From: Stutzerimonas stutzeri | Lineage (GTDB): Bacteria; Pseudomonadota; Gammaproteobacteria; Pseudomonadales; Pseudomonadaceae | Length of the DNA stretch: 64,000 nt | Direction: 5' to 3' | Assembly: GCF_024448695.1 (NCBI RefSeq) | Contig: NZ_JAMOHY010000007.1 | Location: 62,001 to 126,000 of the forward strand | Part shown: positions 34,874-44,248 of the stretch, piece by piece | Numbering within the stretch: position 1 is the first letter of the stretch | Layout: each line of letters starts with the position of its first letter | The notes under the pieces: generated by a model | The model's database searches: none | What the model was told of the DNA's origin: nothing | Seen by the model: the letters and a program-made list of their open reading frames with translations, nothing else | Program-made: the position numbers and the translations under genes

Positions 34874-35782
34874 ATGAGTGAAACCATCCGCTTTGACGAC
34901 AAGGTGGTCATAGTGACCGGTGCAGGCGGTGGCCTTGGACGTGCACATGCGCTGCTGTTCGCTCGCCACGGCGCCCGCGTCATCGTCAATGATCTGGGCG
35001 GCAGCGCCCAGGGAGAAGGGGCCAATCACTCGGCAGCCGATCAGGTTGTGGAGGAAATCCGCCAGGCTGGCGGGACTGCGGTCGCCAGTCACGACTCGGT
35101 CACTGACGGCGGAAAGATCGTGCAGCAGGCGTTGGACAGCTTCGGGCGCCTCGATGTGGTGGTCAATAATGCGGGCATCCTTCGCGACAAGTCCTTTCAC
35201 AAGATGGAAGACACCGACTGGGATTCGGTGTACCGGGTGCATGTCGAGGGCGCCTACAAGGTCACGCGTGCCGCCTGGCCACATATGCGTGAGCAGGGCT
35301 ATGGCCGGGTGATCTTTACCTCGTCCACTTCCGGCATCTACGGCAATTTCGGCCAATCCAACTACGGCATGGCCAAGCTCGGCCTGTATGGCCTGACTCG
35401 CACCCTGGCGCTGGAGGGCCGCAAGAGCAATATTCTGGTCAATGCCATTGCCCCCACCGGCGCTACGCGGATGACCGAAGGGCTGATCCCGCCGCAGATC
35501 TTTGAACAGCTCAAGCCTGAACTGGTCAGCCCGCTGGTGGTGTATCTGGCCAGTGAGCGTTGCCAGGAAACCGCCGGCCTGTTCGAGGTAGGTGGCGGCT
35601 GGATGGGCAAGGTGCGCTGGGAGCGCAGCCGCGGCGCCGGCTTCGATCCGGCGGCGGGTTTCGATGCCGAAGAGATCGCCGCGCGCTGGGATGATATCTG
35701 CAGCTTCGATAACGCCACGCATCCGGTCGACAACATGGATGCGCTACGGGACATGATGGCTAACCTGCAGAAGTACCGCTGA
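34874..35782 (+). CDS. SDR-family (3R)-hydroxyacyl-CoA dehydrogenase-like protein
   Basis: A 302-residue short-chain dehydrogenase. The NAD(P)-binding motif is TGAGGGLGRAHA near residue 16; NNAG, the catalytic Ser in TSSTSGIYG and YGMAK are all present. The 35-residue extension and the stretch VNDLGGS are typical of the dehydrogenase part of peroxisomal multifunctional enzyme type 2, so a role in beta-oxidation or PHA-type metabolism of hydroxyacyl-CoA is likely. The ATG at 34874 has GGAGAG upstream. It is convergent with the SulP gene, with only two bases between their ends. Confidence 0.85.
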   Translation: MSETIRFDDKVVIVTGAGGGLGRAHALLFARHGARVIVNDLGGSAQGEGANHSAADQVVEEIRQAGGTAVASHDSVTDGGKIVQQALDSFGRLDVVVNNAGILRDKSFHKMEDTDWDSVYRVHVEGAYKVTRAAWPHMREQGYGRVIFTSSTSGIYGNFGQSNYGMAKLGLYGLTRTLALEGRKSNILVNAIAPTGATRMTEGLIPPQIFEQLKPELVSPLVVYLASERCQETAGLFEVGGGWMGKVRWERSRGAGFDPAAGFDAEEIAARWDDICSFDNATHPVDNMDALRDMMANLQKYR

Positions 35783-35784
35783 TC

Positions 35785-37518
35785 TCAGCTGGCGGGCCCA
35801 GGCTCTGCTGTCTCCTGCAGCAGGCGCTGGGCCTGCTGCTTGGATTGGGCCAGGTCGCGCACGTAATGCAGGTGCCCCGGCAGGCTGCGGATGCCAGCGT
35901 GGCGCAGTTTGAGGCGTACGCTTGAACTGCAGCCGACGATGATCAGGGCGATGTCCTGCTTGCGATAGTCCACCAGCACATTTTCCAGTGCAGCCAGGGC
36001 CGTCATGTCCAGCATCGGTACGCCGCTGATATCGACGATGACCACCTTCACTTCCGGGTTGAAGCGGCGCAACACACTCAGGGCCTTCTCGGCTGCGCCG
36101 AAGAACAGCGGCCCGCGAATGGTGTAGGCGGCGACATGCTCGGGCAGGTCGGCAAACAGGCGCTTCTGGCTGTCGCGCAGGCTGGTGGTGTCGGTCAAAT
36201 CGCTCATGCGCTTGATGAACAGGCCCGCTGCCAGCAATAGACCCACGCCTACGGCCAGGACCATATCGAATACAACGGTCAGCACCAGGCAGGTGAGCAG
36301 GACCAGAACGTCGCTGCGCGGTGCGATACGCAGGGTTTTCAGCACGTGCGGAACTTCGCTCATGTTCCAGGCAACCATCAGCAGCAGAGCCGCGAGGGCC
36401 GCCATCGGCAAGTGACTGAACAGGGGCGCCAGCCAGAGAATCGCCACCAGCACCACGCCGGCATGAATGATCGCGGCCAAGGGCGAAAAGGCTCCCGCGC
36501 GCACGTTGGCGGCGCTGCGGGCGATGGCGGCCGTCGCGGTGATGCCGCCAAACAGTGGCGCTACCAGATTGCCGATGCCCTGGCCGAGCAGTTCGGCGTT
36601 GGGATCATGGCTGCTACCGGTCATGCCATCGGCGACTACTGCGCACAACAGCGATTCGATGGCGCCCAGCATGGCAATCGCGAAGGCCGGCGCCAGCAAT
36701 TGATGGAGCAGCTCGAAGCTCAGCACCAGCGGCTGGCCGTCGGGGCCGGGCAGCGTCCAAGGCCAGGCAAAGTCCGGAAGAAACGGCGGGATGCCGGGAT
36801 GGCTCACGCCATCGATGCTGTAGCTGAAGCGCTCGCCCAGCGTGGCAACCGACAGCCCTGAGGCCTCCAGTGCGAGTCCGGCCAGGGCGCCGACCGTGAG
36901 TGCGGCCAGATGACCAGGTACCTTTGGCACCCAACGTGGCCAGAGGATCAGGACCGCCAGGCAAAGCGCCGCGACCAGTCCGTCGCCGAGTTGAGCGCTG
37001 GGGAGGGAACTGACCAGCAGACCGATCTGTTCGATGTAATGCTGCGGTTGTTCGGTAATGTTCAGGCCGAACACGTCTTTGAGCTGCAGGGTGGCGATGA
37101 CAATGCCGATGCCTGCGGTGAATCCCAGAATGACCGGATAGGGCACGAAGGCGATCAGTCTGCCGGCGCGTAGCAGGCCCATGGCAATCAGGATCAGACC
37201 GGCAAGCATGGTGCAAAGCAGCAGACCGCCAAGGCCGAATTGCTGGGTGATGGGCAGCAGAATGACCACGAAAGCCGCTGTGGGTCCTGAAACGTTAAAG
37301 CGTGAACCGCCAGTCAGGGCGATCAGCGGAGCAGCAACCAGTACGGTATACAGCCCGTGTTGCGGCGGGGCGCCCACTGCGATGGCCAGTGCCATGGCCA
37401 GAGGGATGGCAATGATACCGACCGTCAGGCCGGCGCTGATGTCGCCACGCAGGGCACGACCGTTGTAGCCTGAACGCAAGGCTTGGCGCCAAGCGGCGAA
37501 CAGGGGCGGAAAAGTCAT
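35785..37518 (-). CDS. SulP/SLC26 anion transporter with STAS domain
   Basis: A 577-residue transporter: an N-terminal SulP membrane domain (about 30-430; IAIPLAMALAIAVGAPPQHGLYT, NVSGPTAAFVVIL) and a C-terminal STAS domain (about 455-560; VVIVDISGVPMLDMTALAAL). Bacterial members carry bicarbonate, sulphate or dicarboxylates (DauA); the sequence does not decide. GGAG eight bases before the ATG at 37518 sets the start, with the longer frame from 37599 rejected. Divergent from the small PA4642-like gene. Confidence 0.9.
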   Translation of the reverse strand: MTFPPLFAAWRQALRSGYNGRALRGDISAGLTVGIIAIPLAMALAIAVGAPPQHGLYTVLVAAPLIALTGGSRFNVSGPTAAFVVILLPITQQFGLGGLLLCTMLAGLILIAMGLLRAGRLIAFVPYPVILGFTAGIGIVIATLQLKDVFGLNITEQPQHYIEQIGLLVSSLPSAQLGDGLVAALCLAVLILWPRWVPKVPGHLAALTVGALAGLALEASGLSVATLGERFSYSIDGVSHPGIPPFLPDFAWPWTLPGPDGQPLVLSFELLHQLLAPAFAIAMLGAIESLLCAVVADGMTGSSHDPNAELLGQGIGNLVAPLFGGITATAAIARSAANVRAGAFSPLAAIIHAGVVLVAILWLAPLFSHLPMAALAALLLMVAWNMSEVPHVLKTLRIAPRSDVLVLLTCLVLTVVFDMVLAVGVGLLLAAGLFIKRMSDLTDTTSLRDSQKRLFADLPEHVAAYTIRGPLFFGAAEKALSVLRRFNPEVKVVIVDISGVPMLDMTALAALENVLVDYRKQDIALIIVGCSSSVRLKLRHAGIRSLPGHLHYVRDLAQSKQQAQRLLQETAEPGPAS

Positions 37519-37676
37519 CCAGGACACTCCATGTGCGCAAAGGCCGAGTATATGCCCAGAGCAAAGATGCGCTTGTGCCCTGTACGACCTTGGTCGCAAG
37601 AGCCGCTGGTGCGTTGAGTGCGCTGGTCCGCAGGAGTAAACTGCCGCCCCCGTAAGGCTCGTCGAGTGGAGTGAAG

Positions 37677-37964
37677 ATGCGCAAAGACAAGCAGAAGGTG
37701 ATTGGTGAAGAGATCTCCGACGAGTCGATCAGGCTGTTTCTGGAGCCCGAGCCGGCTGACGACACGCCGCCGTCGCTGCACAAGCTGATCAAGGCCTATC
37801 GCGGTTTGCGTGTTGATGATTTCGCGCGCTTCGTCGGCTTTTTCACCGAGGCGGGATATGACCTGCAGGCGCAGGATGCAGAGGGTCGGGATATCGTCGC
37901 CCTGATTGGTGATCAGCGTCAGGCAGCGCCTTATATCGACGTGATCCGGGCCGCACGCGGCTGA
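37677..37964 (+). CDS. Small conserved PA4642-like protein
   Basis: A 95-residue soluble protein (MRKDKQKVIGEEISDESI...), acidic at the N-terminus, with a C-terminal part DLQAQDAEGRDIVALIGDQRQ. Proteins of this kind sit next to malate:quinone oxidoreductase in Pseudomonas (PA4642 family, from memory). It also resembles proteins named aminopeptidase N-terminal-region-like, but no function is known. GGAG upstream favours the ATG at 37677 over the GTG at 37671. Confidence 0.78.
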   Translation: MRKDKQKVIGEEISDESIRLFLEPEPADDTPPSLHKLIKAYRGLRVDDFARFVGFFTEAGYDLQAQDAEGRDIVALIGDQRQAAPYIDVIRAARG

Positions 37965-38287
37965 GCTGAAGAGACTCGCCGCACCCGGTTGCGGCAGCGC
38001 TGGACCAAGGGCTGAGCGACTGGCGGCCTACACATGATGATCCCGCAGCGTTTTTCCGTAGAGCCCTGGCCTGTAGCCTTGCTCCGGAAGGTGCGGTGCG
38101 GGAGGGAGTAGGCCAAAAGCCGTTCTCCTGACAGCGGGCAGCCCTTTTTCTGGAGGGCTGTTTTCGGGCACAAGCCCGGACAGCGGTATGAAGACTTCCT
38201 CCGTTTTCGACCGTCTGGCTGGTGGTTTTACGCGATCGCGTACTGCGGTCGTGACAGTTTAATGCTGTGTTTCTGGAGAACGCGTTA
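37965..38287. other. Leader region before mqo with one stem-loop
   Basis: A 323-base gap. It contains a stem-loop at 38139-38160 and no credible gene. The mqo promoter should lie in the last 100 bases, but no clear consensus was seen. Confidence 0.5.
38139..38164 (+). terminator. Stem-loop with short T tract upstream of mqo
   Basis: CAGCCCT (38139-38145) pairs with AGGGCTG (38154-38160), followed by TTTT. It would end transcription of the small gene ending at 37964 or act in the mqo leader. Stem is only 7 bp. Confidence 0.5.
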
Positions 38288-39778
38288 ATGGCGCAACACG
38301 ATAGCGAAGCGGTAGATATGGTACTGGTTGGCGCCGGTATCATGAGTGCCACTCTGGCAGTACTGCTCAAGGAGCTCGATCCTGACATCCGTCTTGAGAT
38401 CGTCGAATTGCAGGAATCCGGAGCCGTCGAAAGCTCGAACCCCTGGAACAATGCCGGTACCGGTCATGCGGGGCTGTGTGAGCTGAACTACACCCCGGAC
38501 AGCAAAGACGGCTCGATCGATATCAAGAAGGCCGTCACCATTAATACCCAGTTCGAGGTCTCGAAGCAGTTCTGGGCCTACCTGAGTGATCGTGAGGGTT
38601 TCGGCAGCCCCAAAGACTTCCTCAATGTCGTGCCGCATCTGAGCTTCGTCCGTGGCGAAAAGAACATTGATTACCTCAAGCGCCGTTTCGAGGCGCTGAA
38701 AAAGCACCATGCCTTCGAAGACATCGTCTACAGCGAAGATCGCGCCACCATGCAAGAGTGGATGCCGCTGATGATGCCCGGTCGCCCGGCTGACGAGCCC
38801 ATCGCCGCGACCCGCGCCCTGAACGGTACCGACGTCAACTTCGGTCAGCTGACCCGTCAGATGCTGGATTACCTGGCGACCAAGCCGGGTGTGAAGATGT
38901 CCTATCTGCAGAAGGTCACCGGCCTTGAGCGCAAGGGCAAAGGCTGGCGTGTAGAGGTCAAGAATACTCAGGATGGCAGCAGCCGCGAAATCGATGCCGG
39001 TTTCGTATTCCTCGGCGCGGGCGGTGCGGCGTTGCCGTTGCTGCAGATGTCCGGTATCGAGGAAGGCCAGGGTTACGGCGGTTTTCCGGTCAGTGGCCAG
39101 TGGCTGCGTTGCGACAATCCGGAAATCGTCAATCAGCATCAAGCCAAGGTCTACAGCCTGGCGGCCGTCGGCGCGCCGCCCATGTCCGTCCCGCATCTGG
39201 ATACGCGGGTAGTCGATGGCAAGAAGTCGCTGCTATTTGGACCTTATGCGGGCTTTACCACCAAATTCCTGAAATATGGTTCGCCGCTCGACCTGCCAAT
39301 GTCGATCCGTCCGGGCAACCTCAAGCCGATGCTGGCTGTTGCGCGTGACAACATGGATCTGACCCGTTATCTGATCAAGGAAGTTCGGCAGTCCATGGCT
39401 GACCGCCTGGAGACCCTGCGCGGTTTCTATCCGCAGCTCAAGGCTGAAGACTGGCGCCTGGAAGTGGCTGGCCAGCGCGTGCAGATCATCAAGAAAGATC
39501 CGAAGAAGGGTGGCGTTCTGCAGTTCGGGACCGAGCTGGTGTCGGCTCAGGACGGTTCCATTGCCGCGCTGCTGGGGGCGTCGCCAGGTGCCTCGGTGAC
39601 CGTTTCGATCATGCTTGATCTGATCCAGCGCTGCTTCCCCGAACAGCTCAGGAGCGAGGCGTGGACCACCAGGCTCGGAGAGATATTCCCGGCCCGTGAA
39701 GATGTTCTCGAAACCGATGCCGTTGCCTACCGTGAAGTAGTGGCGATGATCGACAAGCGCCTGGGACTGGCCGACTGA
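38288..39778 (+). CDS. mqo: Malate:quinone oxidoreductase
   Basis: A 496-residue FAD-dependent membrane-associated enzyme that oxidises malate to oxaloacetate and passes electrons to quinone. It begins [21 protein letters not shown], a dinucleotide-binding motif, and contains [18 protein letters not shown] and [12 protein letters not shown], diagnostic of Mqo. GGAG nine bases before the ATG at 38288 sets the start over the frame opening at 38267. Pseudomonas relies on Mqo because it lacks the NAD malate dehydrogenase of E. coli; two paralogs (MqoA/MqoB) are common, and the PA4642-like neighbour suggests the MqoB type. Confidence 0.95.
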   Translation: MAQHDSEAVDMVLVGAGIMSATLAVLLKELDPDIRLEIVELQESGAVESSNPWNNAGTGHAGLCELNYTPDSKDGSIDIKKAVTINTQFEVSKQFWAYLSDREGFGSPKDFLNVVPHLSFVRGEKNIDYLKRRFEALKKHHAFEDIVYSEDRATMQEWMPLMMPGRPADEPIAATRALNGTDVNFGQLTRQMLDYLATKPGVKMSYLQKVTGLERKGKGWRVEVKNTQDGSSREIDAGFVFLGAGGAALPLLQMSGIEEGQGYGGFPVSGQWLRCDNPEIVNQHQAKVYSLAAVGAPPMSVPHLDTRVVDGKKSLLFGPYAGFTTKFLKYGSPLDLPMSIRPGNLKPMLAVARDNMDLTRYLIKEVRQSMADRLETLRGFYPQLKAEDWRLEVAGQRVQIIKKDPKKGGVLQFGTELVSAQDGSIAALLGASPGASVTVSIMLDLIQRCFPEQLRSEAWTTRLGEIFPAREDVLETDAVAYREVVAMIDKRLGLAD

Positions 39779-39801
39779 GGCTGGCTCTGCGTTAAGACCG
39801 A

Positions 39802-39828
39802 GCCGCCCTGATCAGGGCGGCTTTTTTG
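39802..39828 (+). terminator. Rho-independent terminator after mqo
   Basis: GCCGCCCTGATCAGGGCGGC (39802-39821) is a perfect palindrome, giving a stem-loop followed by six T and G. It is 24 bases past the mqo stop. A textbook intrinsic terminator. Confidence 0.92.
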
Positions 39829-39840
39829 TCTGGGCGCCCT

Positions 39841-40032
39841 TCAGCGTTGCGAAACACCTGAGACCGGCAAGGGTTTGCCGATCCAGTCCAGACGTATTTC
39901 CCGTACTTCTACCCAGCGCTCACCGCGCGGTCTGTTGGCCGCGGTCAGCAGCATGCGGCAGCAGTCATTTTCATCGACAAAGGCATAATGGCGGCGTGGC
40001 GATCGGCGAAGCGAGGCGAGGGACATTGGCAT
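39841..40032 (-). CDS. Small basic protein of unknown function
   Basis: A 63-residue protein (MPMSLASLRRSPRRHYAFVD...) with a basic N-terminus, two adjacent cysteines and a C-terminal WVEVREIRLDWIGKPLP. GGAG nine bases before the ATG supports translation, and it starts within an otherwise open gap between mqo and the YajG gene. I do not recognise a family; a conserved small Pseudomonas protein near mqo is likely. Confidence 0.55.
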   Translation of the reverse strand: MPMSLASLRRSPRRHYAFVDENDCCRMLLTAANRPRGERWVEVREIRLDWIGKPLPVSGVSQR

Positions 40033-40192
40033 GATGCGTGCTCCGAATGCTTTGCCGCTTTATCGCAGGTCTTCATGACCGCTTGATGAATGTGCAATGC
40101 CAGTCTGGCAAGGCTGTTGCGCATTACTGTCGGGCGGTTGCGGTGCTGGTTATACTGCACACCATCGTTCCCCCCAACCTGGAGAAGACGGC

Positions 40193-40777
40193 ATGCTGCA
40201 ACGTCTGTTGTTCAGCCTTTTCGCTGTGTCCGCGCTGGCGCTTGCCGGTTGTGCGCACAGTCCGCAACAACTTGACCCAACCCCGAAACTCACCGGCACC
40301 ATCAATCCGGTGGGTCAGGGCCAGCCGGTTGCAGTGCGGATCGTGGATGGCCGTCCATCGCCGACGCTCGGTACGCGCGGTGGTCTTTACCCTGAAACCA
40401 GCGCTGTCAGCGTACCCAAGGAAAAAATCCTGCCCAAGCTCCAGGCTGAGGCCGAGGCTGCTGTCCGCTTGCTCGGTTTTACCCCGTCGCCCAATGCCTA
40501 CAACGCACCGCAGCTGACCCTGACCCTGGCCGAGTTGAAATATCAGTCTCCCAAGGAAGGGCTGTATGTGACAGAGGCGACCATTGGCGCCACCTTCCGC
40601 ATCGAGGTGCAGAACGGCGGGCGACGCTACACCGGTCGCTACGGAGCGACCCTCAACCAGCGCTTCGGCATGGCGCCGAACGAGCAGACCAATACCAAAC
40701 TGGTCAGCGACGTATTGAGTGATGCCCTGACCAGGGTGTTCAAGGATCAGAATATTGGTCAGGTGCTCTCGCAGTAA
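40193..40777 (+). CDS. yajG: YajG-family lipoprotein
   Basis: A 194-residue lipoprotein with lipobox LALAGC (Cys about 19). The body shows the YajG pattern: VRIVDGRPSPTLGTRGG near the middle, VYVTEATIGATFRIEV-like strands and a C-terminal LVSDVLSDALTRVFKDQ. Function unknown; presumably an outer-membrane lipoprotein facing the periplasm. GGAGAAG precedes the ATG at 40193, which puts the signal peptide at the N-terminus; longer frames do not. Confidence 0.85.
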   Translation: MLQRLLFSLFAVSALALAGCAHSPQQLDPTPKLTGTINPVGQGQPVAVRIVDGRPSPTLGTRGGLYPETSAVSVPKEKILPKLQAEAEAAVRLLGFTPSPNAYNAPQLTLTLAELKYQSPKEGLYVTEATIGATFRIEVQNGGRRYTGRYGATLNQRFGMAPNEQTNTKLVSDVLSDALTRVFKDQNIGQVLSQ

Positions 40778-40800
40778 GTCCGGCCAGCCAGCCCGTAAAA

Positions 40801-40834
40801 AAGAAACCCGCCTTCGATGCGGGTTTCTTTTTTT
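40801..40834. terminator. Bidirectional intrinsic terminator
   Basis: AAGAAACCCGC (40801-40811) and GCGGGTTTCTT (40819-40829) form an 11-bp perfect stem with A-rich and T-rich flanks on the two sides, between the convergent yajG and DUF1329 genes. It can work in both directions. Confidence 0.92.
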
Positions 40835-40860
40835 CAGGGTCGGGTGAAGCTCGATTGGGT

Positions 40861-42237
40861 TCAGCGCACGCCGGAGTTGCGCAGCGCTGCCGGCGTGTAC
40901 TGATGCGAGCTGGTGTCGTAGTTGTAACGGTAGGGGTTCTTCTCTTCGTTCTTCATGCCCATGACCAGGTAGCGACCTGAAATCAGGTCATACAGAGTCT
41001 CCATGGCATACAGCGGCACCTGCTCGTTGTAGTAATAGGCGTTGTGCGCCTCGGCGACTCGCCACAACGAATTGCGTCCATCGTAGTGGTCGATGATCGA
41101 GGCCTGCCAGGTGTCCTCGTCGATAAAGAAGTTGCGCTTGGCATAGATATGCCGCTCGCCGCTTTTCAGTGTGGCCTCGACTTCCCATACGCGGTGCAGC
41201 TCGTAGCGGGTCAGGTCCTGGTTGATGTGGCCGGCCTTGACGATGTCGCCATACTTCAGCTGCGGTGAGTCCAGGCGGTAGGCGTTGTAGGGGATGTACA
41301 GTTCCTTCTTGCCCACCAGTTTCCACTCGTAGCGATCAGGCGCGCCGTTGAACATGTCCAGGTTGTCGGAAGTGCGCAGGCCGTCGGCGGCAGTGCCTGG
41401 TCCGTCATAGGCCACCTGCGGAGCGCGGCGTACCCGGCGCTGGCCGGCGTTGTAGATCCAGGCCATGCGCGGTTCCTGCACCTGATCCAGGGTTTCATGG
41501 ACCAGCAATACGTTGCCTGCCAGGCGAGACGGTTCGGTGACCTGCTGTTTGAAATAAAACAGGACGTTGCCGTGCTTGTCCGGGTTGTAGTCGGTCAGGG
41601 TGTCGGTATAAACGACCTCGTCGACGAACTTCACCAGGCTGTAATTGCCGTTGATCTGGGGTGTTGCTTGCGCCACAACGCGGCGGGCCGAGCCGCCACG
41701 GTAGCGGGTGATGTGGTTCCAGATGGCTTGCAGGCCGTCTTGCGGCATTGGGAAAGCGATGGCCGTATCGAAGTTTTCCAGGCCATTGCCGCCGCGCACC
41801 AAAGACGTCCGGGTGGCGTTGCGCTGTGCTGCCTCGTAGATGCGCTCTGGCATGGCGGCGCTGCGGCGGGTTTCGAATACCGGCAGTCGGTAGGTGTCGG
41901 GGTAGCGCTTGAGCATCGCGACCTGGCCTGGGGTCAGGTGCTTCTGATACTGCTCATAATTCTGTGCGGTGATGGTGAATTTGGCTGTGTCGTTCGGATA
42001 AGGATCGCTGACGAAGCCGTCTGCAGTGATCGGGGCAGCGTCAATTGGCAGGCCGCCGGTCCAGGCAGGAATGGTACCGGCAGTATTGCCGGCTTTCTCT
42101 GCGCCAACAGGTGTCAGGCTGTCGCCCAGCCTGGCCGCCTCCGCTTCGGATACTGCGGCCATAGTTGCATTGGCGAGCAAGGCGCTGGCCAGCAGGGTGA
42201 GTGAAAGTGCCCCCGTTTTCACACTGTTCTTATTCAT
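40861..42237 (-). CDS. DUF1329 exported protein
   Basis: A 458-residue protein with a signal peptide (MNKNSVKTGALSLTLLASALLANATMAA) and a DUF1329 domain over the rest (GTIPAWTGG; NPDKHGNVLFYFKQ; RMAWIYNAGQRRVRRAP). The fold is LolA/LppX-like, suggesting lipid or hydrophobic ligand handling in the periplasm or outer membrane. Elsewhere such genes pair with DUF1302 and an MMPL/RND transporter; here it stands alone. The longer frame to 42333 is rejected because it would hide the signal peptide. Confidence 0.87.
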   Translation of the reverse strand: MNKNSVKTGALSLTLLASALLANATMAAVSEAEAARLGDSLTPVGAEKAGNTAGTIPAWTGGLPIDAAPITADGFVSDPYPNDTAKFTITAQNYEQYQKHLTPGQVAMLKRYPDTYRLPVFETRRSAAMPERIYEAAQRNATRTSLVRGGNGLENFDTAIAFPMPQDGLQAIWNHITRYRGGSARRVVAQATPQINGNYSLVKFVDEVVYTDTLTDYNPDKHGNVLFYFKQQVTEPSRLAGNVLLVHETLDQVQEPRMAWIYNAGQRRVRRAPQVAYDGPGTAADGLRTSDNLDMFNGAPDRYEWKLVGKKELYIPYNAYRLDSPQLKYGDIVKAGHINQDLTRYELHRVWEVEATLKSGERHIYAKRNFFIDEDTWQASIIDHYDGRNSLWRVAEAHNAYYYNEQVPLYAMETLYDLISGRYLVMGMKNEEKNPYRYNYDTSSHQYTPAALRNSGVR

Positions 42238-42566
42238 TGTTCGGTCCTGTTGATTCAGTGCTGAGTCCCTGTGAGCGCCATAGATTGCCTGGTCATTCAG
42301 TGCAGTTCGGTTGCTGCTTCGATGACAGCGCATGCTCTACTTCGCTCGTTTTGAAGCGAGACGAGGGTTAAGCCGAAAGGCACCTCAAGTCAATCAATGC
42401 CCCGGGGCCTGTCGGCACAAATGGCACAATCAGCCGGTAAATTGCCGGCTTTGATCGGGCGTATGGGCGGGGGGTTGCCCGTTTCGCTGTCGAGGCGAAA
42501 CGGGTACAGGGCTGTAAGGAAGCGTTCAACAATGTATCGCCAGGGCTGGCGGTTTTCAGCGGGACA
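42238..42566. other. 329-bp gap with two stem-loops
   Basis: No gene seen. AGCCGG/CCGGCT (42432-42450) and a stronger CCCGTTTCG (42478-42486) / CGAAACGGG (42496-42504) are stem-loops without T tracts. They may end the minus-strand acyltransferase transcript or be part of the DUF1329 leader, whose promoter must lie here. Confidence 0.5.
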
Positions 42567-43754
42567 CTACAAGGGCAAGCCGGCCTTGAGGCGATATTGA
42601 TTGCGCACGGGAGTGGCGTACTGCTGGATCAGGTAGGGCTGATGCTCGATCGGGCAGGCGCCCAGACGCCGCTTCCATTCGGCTTCGGCGCGGGCGATCT
42701 CCTCGTTGCTGAACAGCTCGGCGAGGCTGGGGATCGCCAGTTCGGGATCTTGATTGTCCCAGATTCGATAGGCCAGATAATGCACCGGGAACAGGCGGTA
42801 GCCGCACAGAATCTGCCGGTCGATTTCTGCTGCAAGCTGTCTGGCGTCTTCCGGAACCTCAGTGATAGGCGTGCCGAAGCCGATATGCACGCGCCCTTTG
42901 TAGCCGGTGATACCCAAGGCGATGCTGGCGTCGTCTTCGCCAGGCGCTTTGGTATAGCTGCCGGTCGTGTCACGGATATACAGTTCGCGGGCCTTGGCCT
43001 GGTCGCAGGGATCGTATTCATAGCTGATCGACACCGGTGTGGGCCGCAGCGCCGACAGTACATCGGCAAAAGGATCATCCTTACGGCTCATGTGAAGCAT
43101 TTTCAGGATGGCCGTGTCGGTGCGGTCGTCGCCATCCTTGGCCCGGCCTTCGGCCTGGGCGATCCAGATCGACTCACCATCGTTGCGAATCGAATGGTTG
43201 ATATAGGCCGACAACAGTTGATAGGCCGCGAGTTTTTCACGTCTTCCGGTGATTGAGCGGCGCACGATAAAACTCTTGTTCAGGCGCATCAGGTCGCTGA
43301 CGAAAGGCCGCTGCAGGAGGTTGTCGCCAATGGCTATGCGCGGCGTGCGCAGCTTCGCCTGAAACACTGCGTAATTGACGAAGGCGGGGTCCATCACGAT
43401 GTCGCGGTGGTTAGCCATAAGCAGATAGGCGCAGCCGTGCTGCAATCTGTCCAGGCCGGAATAGGTGATGCCATCGGTGGCGCGTTCGATGGTGCGGTCC
43501 AGATACATCTCAATCCGGGCCTGCAGCGTGTCGACCGAATGGATAGTGGCAAACTCGCTCCGCAGGCGTTGCGCGATAAGCGGTTTGAGCAGCCAGCCCA
43601 GCGTGCCGGCCAGTCGCGGAAAGCGGAAACGCGCCAGGATATCGAGGAACTCCCGATCGGCGAAGAGTCGCGCCATTACGGCAGGGACTTCGGCGTCGGC
43701 GTAGGGTCGAATGGCTTCGAATTCGTCCATCATGCTCTCTGTAAGTGAAACCAT
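42567..43754 (-). CDS. PlsC-like 1-acylglycerol-3-phosphate acyltransferase family protein
   Basis: A 395-residue protein with a central acyltransferase domain. The acceptor-site motif is NHRDIVMDP rather than the usual NHX4D, with the acidic residue displaced; the same variant occurs in other large bacterial acyltransferases of this type. Further blocks are IWIAQAEGRAKDGDDRTD (in place of the FPEGTR-like motif) and SISYEYDPCD. There is no clear membrane helix, so it may be peripheral. Substrate unknown. An alternative start is the ATG at 43730, which has GAGAG nearby; the ATG at 43754 has a weak GGGG. Confidence 0.78.
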   Translation of the reverse strand: MVSLTESMMDEFEAIRPYADAEVPAVMARLFADREFLDILARFRFPRLAGTLGWLLKPLIAQRLRSEFATIHSVDTLQARIEMYLDRTIERATDGITYSGLDRLQHGCAYLLMANHRDIVMDPAFVNYAVFQAKLRTPRIAIGDNLLQRPFVSDLMRLNKSFIVRRSITGRREKLAAYQLLSAYINHSIRNDGESIWIAQAEGRAKDGDDRTDTAILKMLHMSRKDDPFADVLSALRPTPVSISYEYDPCDQAKARELYIRDTTGSYTKAPGEDDASIALGITGYKGRVHIGFGTPITEVPEDARQLAAEIDRQILCGYRLFPVHYLAYRIWDNQDPELAIPSLAELFSNEEIARAEAEWKRRLGACPIEHQPYLIQQYATPVRNQYRLKAGLPL

Positions 43755-43954
43755 TGAATAACCCCAATTGTTTCAGGGGCGTAACTGGACGGCGATTATA
43801 GCGACAAGTCACACGGGAGACGCTGATAGCGAAACTGAGCCACACTCATTGGGTGGATGGTCGGGAGCTGCGCGCTCAACTACGCGGTTATTTGCCGGGT
43901 GGATTCAGGTAAAAACGGGAACAGACGTCAGTCGTTTGCAAGAAGGAAGCTGCG

Positions 43955-44215
43955 ATGCAACGCATCTATGAGGCACGGGATCTGCTGGAAGCCGAAATGC
44001 TGATCGGCATGCTGGCCGGCGAGGGGGTCGAGGCGTTCCTGACCGGACGTCATCTGATCGGCGCGGTTGGTGAGTTGCCGGCTGCCGGACTGCTCGGCCT
44101 CATGGTCGGGGATGACCAGGCCGAGCACGCGCGGCAGCTGATCGCTGCGTACAATGGCGCCGAGCTGCTGCCTGGCGATGAGCCTGAGGGTTATCCGGGA
44201 GAGCTCATCTGTTAA
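43955..44215 (+). CDS. DUF2007 small putative signal-transducing protein
   Basis: An 86-residue protein of the DUF2007 family (RIYEARDLLEAEMLIGMLAGEGVEAFL then a ferredoxin-like LLGLMVGDDQAEHARQLI). The fold resembles the PII/GlnB-like superfamily and members are annotated as putative signal transducers, without proven function. GAAGGAAG precedes the ATG. It is followed 33 bases later by the SRAP gene, a likely partner in transcription. Confidence 0.82.
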   Translation: MQRIYEARDLLEAEMLIGMLAGEGVEAFLTGRHLIGAVGELPAAGLLGLMVGDDQAEHARQLIAAYNGAELLPGDEPEGYPGELIC

Positions 44216-44248
44216 CCGCTTTCGCTTTTCCTCTTTGAGTGCTTATCC

